Positions 14,401-26,400 of a DNA stretch of 64,000 nt are shown in pieces. Under the pieces are notes generated by a model. The model was not told where the DNA came from and made no database searches. It saw only the letters and a list, made by a program, of their open reading frames with translations. The DNA is from Gavia stellata (taxonomy: Eukaryota; Chordata; Aves; Gaviiformes; Gaviidae): assembly GCF_030936135.1 (NCBI RefSeq), contig NC_082611.1:8447001-8511000 (forward strand), written 5' to 3'. The translations under genes were made by a program, and so were the position numbers. Numbering within the stretch: the first letter of the stretch is position 1; each line of letters begins with the position of its first letter.

Positions 14401-17400
14401 TTAAGTAGTTACAATATCAGGCCAGCTTTTCCTATGGAGCATTAATAAAACGCTATTCTACTATATTTATAATAAAATTGCATTGCAAGAAGCCACTTCA
14501 TTCTTTTCCTATGAAAGGGAAGTACACAGAGAGCTATCTTGAAAAGGAAATACAAAGTAGTCGTGTGGGTTTTTTTAGGAGTGAGGTTTTGTAGCTTCTA
14601 ATTTTATAATAACATTCTGGGTTTGTGCTATATAGACCTCCAGTCTGCTGTAAGAAAGCTAGAGGAAGATGAGCCAGCCTTTCTAGGTACATTTCTACCG
14701 ATGAAAACAGTAACTGGATTAGCAGAAACTTCCTGCTATTCATAGTTCTACTTTTCAAGGTCATGTACAAGGCTAAAGCAAGCCAAACAATCATATTGAC
14801 AAACTTTTCTCTAGAATCAGTACTGTGGCTTTTGATGTTCAGTATTCTGCATGTAAACTTTTGATGAAAGTCTGCTGGAAGAAGGGAAAACTTCAGTCTT
14901 AGATTCTTAGATATGAACAGCTTAACTCCACATCTAATAATTTTCCTGACCATCTATTGCAGAGCTATTGGAAGCTGTGTATATTCACTGATTTATAAAT
15001 CGATTTAACTATTCAGGTATCCATAAGCATGTGCCCTGCCAATGGCCTGGCGTTGCTCCTGCAAGTCCATGTTCATGAATGGTGGAGAATACTTGGCGCT
15101 GTGCTATTAATAAACTAAAAAGAAGGTTGCCGCAAAACGTGTCCTGGACAATAAGTGATCAGGTGGCATCATACAATGAAGCTGAACAAACAGTCGTTAG
15201 CTTAAGATATTTTCCTTGTTGTTTTTAAGTTCTATAATCTTACCCTGCTAAAATATAAAATAGAAATGATCCTACCAAGAAACAGAGTGAACAAGAGGAG
15301 GGTTTGTTATTAAACATAAAGAAAGTAAATGATTAAAAATGGATATTGCAGCTCGTTCTTGTAAGACTACCCCGAAAAAAAAGTTTGTTCTGTATACAGT
15401 CATGTTGGTAGAACTTCTGTTATGTAGACTTCCTGGTTCTAGAAATGGCTGAAGGGAGGAATAGAATATGAAAATACATGAGGCTCTTTGGGAACAATTG
15501 CAGGGCACTGATGTTGCAGAATACTAGCACCAGGGGAAGAAAAGAAGACAGATATTCATAGAATGTAGTGATATTTTTCCAGGTTTTTTTCAGATTAAAT
15601 TCTAGATAATTGGTCATATTTCTCATTCAATTTCAGTATTTTATTCCTTTTTTTCTTACAGCAAGTTGTAAGCTGAAGCTGATTATCCTGATTTTAGTTA
15701 GTGATAAGATATGGGTATAACACTCTTACAGTATATAGTCCTGAATTTCTCAGGGTGGTTGACTTAACAGTTCATAGGTAGCATTGGCTGTACTGTTCCT
15801 TGTGATGCAGTTAGTGTTACGTTATAGTGTTACAGCTGTGACACCCGTGCATGTGTCTCTGCACCTGCTACTGTAAGCACACCTACTTGTGTGACTTCGG
15901 AGTTTAGCACAGAACATTCATAACGATACACGTGACCACACACCCTCGAGGGGAAAAATTAGGTATTCAAAACATCTACAGTGAGTGTGCATTTAATTGA
16001 TCTCTTCATGCTATGCCTCAAAGGCCTGAGAAAATAGCGAAAATACCACGAAGGGCATCCTTGAAGATTTTCTGACTATATTGGAACAGTTAAATTTCAC
16101 TTCAGTCTCACAGGTAGCGAAGACATCTTTCATCTTGCAGTGGAAACCCTGGAAATGATGCCCTGAACTTCACCTATGTGTACACACACTGTTTTCTAGA
16201 CTGTGGCTGGTGTCCGTCTAGAAAGGAGTAATTCGGAAGTGTGGGAACAGGCATTCTGCATGCACAGCAGGTGTGTGTTCCGTGGCAGCTCTTTGAACTT
16301 ACCCAGGCATAGTACAATCAGAAGGCGCTGGGGCTAGTACAGCAGGCAGGAGGCTGTTCTCTCTCAGCTGATGCTTAGCAATCATAGCTTTTCTTCACCG
16401 CCACCCCCAGGTAGGTCTGTTGGCAAAGAAATAAGCCTGAGAGCCTGTATAGAGGAAAATATCCTTAGCTGTCTCCTCAGTGAGAGGAGCAGACGGAAAA
16501 TGGAAAGTAAATGACAACACTGCGAAGAAAATTACATCATATATGTAATTAGCTTGTAAATTCTTTAACTGAAGGTCTAACTGTGTTTTGTATGTACAAT
16601 CAGCTCTTACTGATGAATTATTTCTAAGCAAAAAAAAAAAAAAATTCCTGTATCAGTTGTAGATGTCATTAATGTTCCCAAGATGGGGGGAAACAGTTGT
16701 CTTGGACTTCTGAGAAAAAGACTTTTATCAAAACTTTCAGCTCAGTTTGGGTGTGGATTTTTTTTTTGGACACTCTAAGACTGGGAAACTCTATGGCAGT
16801 TCCAAAGTGCTGTAATAAAAATTGCAGTGATGCCTTGCATTTTATTGAATATCATGTAACGTTTATAATGATAACTTAAATATTTATCCTCTCTAGTACT
16901 GGAAACTGATAAAGAACTTCAGTTTTTGCTGTTTAGCGTGATTTGTTTGTCCCAGTCCTGCTGAAAAACGGAGATGAGCTCTGTTGTATGATCTTCCCTA
17001 ACTAATCTGCCTAAAACCAGCAGGGCTTCATACAGGCAAGTTCAGGCTTGTGGCTGTATTGTAACTTATTTTCTTTGCACCTGCCTTGTGTAAGGATTAC
17101 AAGTCACTTCTTTAACACCACTGCAGCTCAAGTATGAAAAGCTGTTGTATATAAGGCTTCCGAGGCCCTATGAAAGATGTCTCTGACATACATACCTTAA
17201 TATATTGTGGTTTTGTATGTTTGGGTAAAAAAATACCTGCAGCAGCCTTCATATATATTAGTAATGGAGTAGCAGGTGGAAAAACAAGTTTGCCATTTCC
17301 GTGCATTATTTATGTGGCGTATGCTTTTCCTTTCCTTTTTTTAACATTGAAATTTAGTTACTATGCTTACCAATAATCTGAAACAAGATGAATATTTCAT

Positions 17401-20400
17401 GTTAATTAACATCTATTCAATGATATAGTAGGTTTAAAAAATTCTAATCTCTGAATTTTTTTTGACTAAGAGATCAAAACAGCTTGGGAAAGAAAGGGGA
17501 ATTAGACTAGCAGACTGAACTTGCTAAAACTGTAATAAAGTCACATTGCTTTTTAAAATATAATGTAAGATAATATTTTTGTTCTGTTTAAAATTGTAAA
17601 ATAGGAGCATCACACCAAGAACAAACTTAAAGTAACTGGAAATTGTAATGGTCTTTATAATCTCTTAAGTATTCACTCCTGTAGTGTCTTATGTGGGAAT
17701 AGCTAATTTATGAACAGTTCATTGCCCACTTTATAGCATGTAATGCGTGGTATGAATTTTTTAGTACTTTTTAAAATCACTTGTGTCAAGCTGAAAGAAT
17801 TTGGCATTAATTTTAGTCTGAGTAAAGTATATTTAAAAAGCAAGTTGATCCTTGGGTTTAACTGAGTATGGCTTTTTTTATAAACAGTCGTAGACTTTGA
17901 TGTATAAATAGCTGAGGAGTTCTGTGTATCTCTTAATACTTAAATATTCCAAAGTTTTAAAGAAAAATTGTAATTTTAATTCAAGTAATTTTAATTCTGT
18001 CTTATGTATTGGAAAAGTACTTCATTATGCAGTTTTACAGTATTTTCTTTCACATGATCATCAACAAAGATTTAGGACAACGAAAAGATTACTACATAAT
18101 TTTGATCCTGAGCTACAAAATAAAATGGTATCATAAGTAAGTGCTAGGTGCTAGGCTACTACAGTAGAAGTGAACTGTGCTCTATCCCTTCACTGTTTGT
18201 CTAATTATGAAATGGGAGAAGGATTTTTGAATAGCAGGATTCTTTGATTATATTCCTCACGCTGAGAGCAATGTGTAATCTAACGGTAGAGGAAGCGTTA
18301 AAGAGAGTATTGCCAAGTATGTGTTCTAGCAAATTTTATTCCAAATAATATACAGCTAAGCTGCTGAGAACTGGTGGTTAGGCTTTTGTTTTTCCCTTTA
18401 GAGCTATATATGCATTTTGGGTAAAATCCCAGGCATCATCTTATAATTGGTCCTGAATGCATTTTTCCAGCCAGTTCCACAACATAATAAGCCTGGGACT
18501 AGAAGATGGAGGTCCTTGAGAAGATGGTGGCCACAGTTGATGGTGGTCACCACTAATGCAGTTTATCCACTTGGCTCTATGCTCCTGGCTGGGTCCAAGC
18601 AGCTTGCTAGGAGAGAGGATGACCAAGAGAATACAGCAGTGGCAGGCTGCTACTAGCTACCTTTATTTACGATTTTTTTTCCCTGATGCTCTTTGGCTCT
18701 GGTGCAGAGGGAACAGGCTGTCAGTGAGATATAGATAGGTATATTTGTATGTGTATGCTGTATATGTACATACAAATATGTACATATCAAAATAAAGCAA
18801 ATATTTTGGGAAGCATTAAACTTAGTGTACAGCATTTGCTGTAAAAGTAAAATGGTAAAAGGTCCTTTTCCTCTTGTTAGAAGAGAAGTATATTGTACCT
18901 AGAGAGTAGTCTTTGCTAATTAAAACAGCTGTGGACTCCTGTTAAATTATGTTGGCCATGATGTAGCTGGAAAGAAATTATTTGACTGGATAAAAACAGA
19001 GGTGATAGTACTTTCTTTTTGAAAGTTGATGAAGTTTTGATTGTGGTCAAACATACATTAAAACTCTGTGCATGGGGTAGAATATGTTTTTTCACTAGGG
19101 AGCCATAGGAGGAACACAGGCAACGAAGCCCTATGAGAATGAGGAAGAGCACTATGAGTTCATCACCACCTAACAGCATAGGTGCCCAACTCACAAAATT
19201 AGCAACAGTGTCTTGTACAATCCTCTTTATTGCCTACTGGTTTTGTCTGGACGTGGAGGTAAGATACTTAGACTTAGGCATCTTCCAGGGTCTTACAAAC
19301 TTTGGAAGACTGTTTCTCTCTTCTGTATTAATGAGACTGTAAAATATCTAAAAGGGTTTTAAATATTTAGGAGTAATGGAGCTTGTGAAAAAATAATGAT
19401 AAAACTGAGCTATGAAGAAATTGAAATTTCTTAACTCTGAGCATTAAATCAGTTTCAGATAATTACTTGAAATATTGTGAGCTAACTTCAGATGACAAGT
19501 GATGCTTTGAAAGCATTTTATATGAAGTTGCTTACGTAGTTAAAGGAGAGCTGAAAGCATGAGACTATTTGTATTTTAAATGAATAATTGCTGCAGTTTA
19601 TTTTGTGTGGGAGCCTAATGTGAACAACTTCGACAACACATGCTGTTAACAGGACTACATTTTTATATCTTTATATATCTTTAACTGTATAGTACTTTAA
19701 ATTATATTTTTACATGCCCAATAATATCATAATGCTCAGTTTCATTCCTCATGGTTCATAATCAGTATCACTTTTGGATATTATTTTACTGGACTAGTAC
19801 ATGAATACCCAGATTTCAGCCATTGTGTTGTGGAGGTTTTTTAATTTCCTTTAACCTGTGTTTAATCTGTTTTAAATTAATTAACTTATTTGCTTGTTAT
19901 AGCACAGAAACATATCTGTTGCTCACAGCCTTAGTGAGAACTGTGCATATTTTAAAATAAAAATTGATCCGAGAATGCCAGTTAGAATGTGAAGTTCTCT
20001 TTACTTCTGTTTTTGTTTTATTTACAGATTTTTGTTTATTTATTTGCTGTTCTAGCAAAACATAACTATCTATTTGGAGGTGCTGCTTCAAGGCACCACA
20101 TCTAGCATGCGGACTTAAAATACTTTATGATACTCTGAAATCTCTTCCCCTTTTCTCTGTTTTAAGTTTTATTCTTTTTTTTATTCTTCACCTTCTGCAG
20201 TCACCTTCATAAAATGGCATTGAATGGTCATGTGTCAATGCCATTTTATAAAATGAACTACAGAAAGATTTACTCCTTGCTTCTTATTTCATGTTCATCC
20301 ATGCAGTAAGGAAAGGCAGACGACCTAGTCCTATTGATTTATGTGCATATTAGTATTAATTCTACAGATTGTGGGGTTTTTTAAAGCATTCTGGACAAAC

Positions 20401-23400
20401 TGTATTAGAAGTAAAGCACAGTTAGAGCTTGGCAAGTTTTGCATTACTTTGTCCTTCATTATGATTTTATTCGTTCACATTAAATTCCATTAAGGCTTTT
20501 TGCCTTCTTTAAAGCATCTGTTGCACAATTAAATCCTTCTGCAATAAATCCTTCCTATGACAGAATGATAAATTTACTGCATATGAGGCTTAACAGATCT
20601 TTTGTTCAATCATACTTATTTGTTATACTTTATTCCTTTGAAACTTTCTATTTTACTACCTTTCAGGGGCTACTGGCTTCAAAGGACTTTGTTTCTAACT
20701 TTTGTCATAAATGCCTTTCTTCTGGGCAAAGGGTAACTTGGAAGAAAGAGAGCATCCTGACAGAAATGGCATCTAATAATAGACTTGAACTATTGTCTCC
20801 ATGTGTAGCTTTGACTCAGCCTTTCATTCTCTTCTTTAATGTAAATAATTATGTGGTTTTGTCTCTAAGACATGAAGTTACTAGACCTGTCCTGAACGCA
20901 AAATAGGACAACAGGAGACAAATGAGTGATATAATTAAGCACTTTGTCCATTCCCAGACATCTAAGAAGGTCTCTCTGTTAAGAGACTTTAAATTTTTCA
21001 AGAGCAACTGCCTCTAAATAAAACAAATTTGAAGTATATTTCAAGTAAGGTGATGCAATTAATACTTCTATTGATTCTAATATAGCTATTTAGTATTTTA
21101 AAAGTTTAAGTAATTTTGTTGGTTGCTGTTAATATTTGTTTCTATGACAGAACTCTCTTAACTGAGTTCCATTTTTGTTTCTAACTTGAACTAATTCTTC
21201 TAGTCTTCTACTCATAAAAACAGTCAACATAAGCTAAAAAGAGAAATATCCAGTACAATCACCCAGTGTGAACAGTGAGGTTGAAGTGTAACTGCTGCAG
21301 AAGTTCTGTATTCCAGCCTTACAATGAGTATTTCTGTTAGAAATTGCTTTCCTTGTTTTTCATCTACTGTGAAGACAATCTTTTAAGGATGTCTTCTAGT
21401 TCATGGGATACTGTGTATGGAGAAATAACTGTTACACATTTTGGGTTAGTAAAAAAAACCACAACAGCATTAATGGAATTCTAGTCTGTCTTATTTTCTC
21501 AATAGAAAATACAAATACAACCAACGGCCTTGGTTAAGCCTAAAAATATTCCACAAATTCCTGAAGTTTCAGCTTAAAAGATCCTTCTACCTGAACCTAT
21601 TTGAAACTAAAATAAATTTACCATGGAACTTGGCATTACTGTTCATGGTCATATTGCAGATTATAGCTGTATTACGCAGCATGGTTTCAAGAACCATACA
21701 TGAGAAATATTTGTTTTATTTTTAACTTATTTAAGGTATTTGAGAAGCTCCCCCAAAATCCCTCTCTGAAAGAGATTGTTTCTTCTCTTCCCTGTAGTGC
21801 ATTTATAAGGTAATAGCAAAATAACAGAAGAAGTATCTGTAAACATTTACAACTACATTTCCATTTTCTAAAACAAATGTGGGAATATTTAATGTACCTC
21901 TACTCTTTTAGTCACAAAGATTTCACATTCAGGATGTGGGGGAATGGAAAGCAGGAGTAAGTATCTTTGAAAGGCAAGCATTTGAATGGTTATGTTTATC
22001 ACCAAGACCCCGGTGGTTTTGGTTTATTAATTCATTGCATAATATGATGCCTAAAACTGTTTCAAGTTTACAGTAAGTCTGTCTTAAGTGGTCTGTTATC
22101 ATGCACATCATCTTTGATAGGTTTGGGGTTTGCCAGTAAATGATGACAAGGTTAATATTTGGTTATTGTGTATTATGAGCTCTCATATATAAAACCTGAT
22201 CATGAACAGCTTTAATACATAGCAAAATATTTTTAGTTGATGTGAGAAACATGTTTGTCTTCACCTTAAGTAGTTTTCTGTACCTTTTTACAAGGTGAAT
22301 AATTACTGAACACTAGAGCCTGGCCTTAGGTTATGCTGTTATTAATCCGGAGTAACCCATTGTCTTTATTAGAGCTATTCTATGATTCACCATTGTAATT
22401 AAAATCAAAATATAATATTGAAGTTTTTCAATTTCAATTCCACTTGGACGCTGTTACAGGGGTTGTTTTGCCTTCCCTGAACTAGTCTTCTACAAAAATT
22501 TGTCTCTTTGTATGAATCTTATTTGTGAGGGTCATCAAAATGTGGCTAACCCATTATCATAAACTGGCAATAAAAGACCATGGTGTATGTTCACTTTAAC
22601 AATGTTCTCTATTTATTCAAAGTGCAGAATATGACCTATGATTTAAACTGTAATTTAAATCTTAATAGGTCAGAGTGTGCTTACTATGGGTTCTTTTCAA
22701 AATGTTGATTCAGAACATGAAAGAGGAAATTAAATGGGTGAGCCAGTACATACAGTGCCTGTGGATTACCAGTCGCGGTAAGGAGATTCCAGCATAAAAT
22801 GGGGTTTGCCTGATGCACAGCATACAGGGCGTCTTTGAGAGAAAAAGAAAATGCAATTAGACATACAGTCACTGATATCTAAAAATGCTATTTTAAAGTG
22901 TTCTAGAACACTCTAAAATAAACTTGTAAAATAATTCAGCACAAACCATTTAGAAGGAAGTGTAGTTCTTAGTTCTCTTCATTTCAGAACGTGTTTTGGC
23001 AGTATTCTTTGTAATAAAGATGAAAAAACCTGTTTCTAACCAAGCGTTCAAAGACTTGAAGGCTGCAGTCAGTTCAAGTGCTGCATGAGACAAAAATAAC
23101 AACCTCTGAGCGTCAGGTTTTCCATTCTTGACGCACCAGGTGAATGGGTTGTTTTATTGAACGTTTACACTGTGGTGGCAGGGCCGGCCAGAGGAAGGGA
23201 GTGTGAAAGAGCGATGCGAGAGCTGAGTCAATACCCGACGTTGTTGGATGTCTGTCAGTACTTGGAACGCTAGGGCCGACTGCGTTAGCATTGCCAAGTA
23301 TTAGCTAAGTGTGCTGCTTTGGCAGCAGACTCTCAGAACGTACTTTTTACAAAGAGTGAGAATAAGTTCATTTTAAAAAGCATAAAAATATATAAGGGCA

Positions 23401-26400
23401 ATTATTTTGAGGGCCATTTCAACACTCACCCTGAATTCCTGTAACTTCCCATATAGCTTTCTAGTCTGCGTATTTAAAACGAAAGAAACTTTGTAGTTTT
23501 ATTTGTATTTCTTGATTATTTTTTCCTGACTTCTTTTAACGCTTATTTTCCTTTTAAAGTTGCAGATAAGTGTTTACAAAATTCTTCTAATTTTAAAAGC
23601 CATTCACAGTCTAAAATGTGTATTTTCAGTTGAGTTTGGTGGAACAGAAACACTATGGACTGAAGTGCATTCATTTCTACAGCCTTAAAATAACAAGGTG
23701 GCTTACTCATGTCTGTTAATTCAAGTGTTTATGTAACTGCATTGTATTTACTTTTCTATTGCATATGAGCAACTAATTACTATAGCACCTCTCACTTCTC
23801 ATAGTATTTATACTTCTGTAGTCACCAGCAACTTTAAATAGGAACAAAAAAGCATAGCATTCTGTAGGCTGTACAGGACTCAGAAAAACTATATATGGGG
23901 AGGAAAAAAAAACCAGCACCCTTCTGTCTCTCCTATCTACCAACCTGAGTGTGAATTCCTTTTTCTTGCTAATCAAGGGATTGACTGTTCTCATTGTATT
24001 CTGATTCCTTCTTCCAAGTCTCCTGTAGTCTGTTGTGCAAACAGGCATAGAGGTGGGGATTGGGGCATGAAGAGGGATTCCTGAAAAGTCAGGAGACACG
24101 TTTTCTTCTTGAACTGTCTGATGGTTCCCCATAAACAATAACGCAGACCCACATTTTACATTATTTAGTTCAAGATCTGATGTGTTGTATTGCTTCACAG
24201 GACAGGAGATACGGTTCTCATTTCAAAGAAACTAAAATTTCGAGATGTTGTAACTTAAGAATGACAGATAAGAAGGGAGAAAAGTGATAGTACATACCCA
24301 GGCACTATGGGAATGCATCTGTGCTATACAGGAAGGTTACCAAATCACTAACACGCACTATGGGGAAACAGGTTTTGATGGCTGGGGAGGTGCTGAAAAA
24401 GGAGAAGATGAGAAGGATCTCATGAAAAGTTCTGTCATTCATTTTATTTAGGCAAACTTTTTAGTTAGCTGCACTTTTTGGGAGCTTCTGTGTGCACCTG
24501 AAGGATATGAAGCATTATAGGAGAAGTTTTTGCTGACTAACTCAGGAGAGGTTCTCCATATGGATGGTAGAAAACAAGATTTGTAAAGCAGCGTGTTGAA
24601 CAGTTAATACATCCTTTTTTTTCCTTTGAAAAAAGGAAACTGGGAATCATGCAAGATAACAAATAGGAGGGGAGACACACAGCATTCCCGTGCAGTGACT
24701 CTGCCAGTGATATGTAATCAGAATTACAGAATTGTGTCTGTACATTAGGACAGCACTATTGCAGGTTTAATGCTGCAAGCACCTGTATGGCAAATACTTC
24801 CCAGTGGGGTAACTCCAAAGTTGATTGAGGAACAGACAGATTACTGGAGGGGGTGTGCCACTGTGGAACTGAACCTGCCGTTCTTGCCATGGAAATGGAA
24901 TGACAGCAAAACACATCTCTAGTCAAGACTCAGATGCAACATGGTTTAGGAATCTGGTCATGGCCCTGGCACTTTCAGTTTTTTTTGTAAAGGCTCCTGG
25001 TTGAGACCTGGTAACTATATACAGGTCTAATTTGGGTGAAGTCAATGGGCACTCAGGACACTTCCCACTACTCTTCTCAGCAGTGTGTTGCAGTCTCCCA
25101 GACAAGACTGGCAGACGCTCGGTGTGTCAGTGCCAGCGCAAAGAAGGGAGTGGGGATGATGTAGCGTTCTGTATCTGGAGCACGATGATGTGGCTGCTTG
25201 CATACCAGGCAGGACCGCAGCAGGCATAGTTTACCTTGGTTTGCACATAGAACCACACCCAAAGGATTGAGGTATTTTTTCCTCTATACCCCCCCTAAAG
25301 CAAAATGAAACAGTCCAGCTTTTAACTGCTCGCAGTTAAGACTAAGCTGTGTAACTTTGTGCTGGAAGACAGCAGAGCATAACAGGCATATTTAGGATCT
25401 GTTGAGAGGAGGCTGAGAAATCTGCTGCTGCTTGGCTGTTAGTTAATGCCATACAGTCAGGCTGTAACCGCTGATAAAACACATGGGAAATTAATCAGCA
25501 TATGTATCAGATCTGTTTTAGCAGGTGTGCTGTGAATGAATGTGAAAGGTTACTTTGTTAATTCTGAAGGTGCAGTTAGTTAATAAACATTAATTTTCAG
25601 ACTAAAAAACAGCAGCTATTTGGATAGTAACAACTATCTCTAGTTCTTGTGTGCTGTTCTCTGACGTGGCAAGAAAAGAGGCTGTTACTAAATCAGTATG
25701 AGGTATTCTGGAGAGAAGGAAGTGTTTATTTTGTCTAGCACTCCATGTCCCTTTTGAATAATAATGCATGATTAATTATTCTATCACTTATGAGCTTCTT
25801 GGTTTGTCTGTGGCCATATCTAGTTATTTATTTATTTAAACTTCTGTAGTGAGCAACAGCAAGAAATTTCTTATCCCTCTTAAATACATTCTAGTTAATA
25901 AATATATTAGTTAAATATATTTTATTACTGCTCTTTGTTAACTAACTTCAGAACTCTATGAAAGAAACAAATATGGCTGTATGTTTATCAACAGGCCAAG
26001 TTCTCATAGAAATTTCAAGAACACACAAGAAACTTAATGACAGTCTAGAAGAGAGTGTAAGTTAAACAATTTCTTTTTAAATTTATTTTCTTTTTGAAAT
26101 GATAAGCTATTTCTGATAATTTTTAATAACCCTTCATTCATTTTTTTTAAAGTTCAAAAAATTTCATAAAGAAATTATATCTGAACTGGAGAAGAAAACA
26201 GACCTGGATGTAAAATATATGACTGTAAGTAAATTAAATTCAAAAAGTTGTATTTTATTTATCTATTGCTAGTCAAAGAATTTTTCAGAAATTGTTCCCT
26301 AACAGTTAAATAATCAATATGTTAGAATCGAGCTTTAGATACATAAACATGGTAAAAATTTTCATGCTTATTTTGAGTTTAAAAGGGACCCAATGCATGA

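Larger units (their letters stand above)
9112..25994 (+). other. BAIAP2L1: BAIAP2L1 intron 3 (about 16.9 kb)
   Basis: The longest intron in the window, starting gtaagt and ending caacag. Antisense ORFs of 139 codons (14534-14953) and 141 codons (23773-24198) show no recognisable protein. It holds inverted repeats at 13688-13749, 18741-18779, 20209-20249 and 22889-22920, an A/G homopolymer junction at 14068-14093, and a CpG-containing block at 23110-23340. These are listed separately; the rest is unremarkable AT-rich DNA. Confidence 0.8.

Noticed and set aside
14534-14953. 139-codon antisense ORF in BAIAP2L1 intron 3
   Set aside because: No recognised domain, and no sign of splice or retrogene structure. 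Long windows of this size give a few such ORFs by chance.
22138-22206. C/D-box snoRNA-like arrangement (ATGATGA ... CTGA)
   Set aside because: The boxes are present but there is no terminal stem pairing. Such short motifs are common by chance.
23773-24198. 141-codon antisense ORF in BAIAP2L1 intron 3
   Set aside because: No recognisable motifs and no supporting promoter or poly(A) context; treated as chance.
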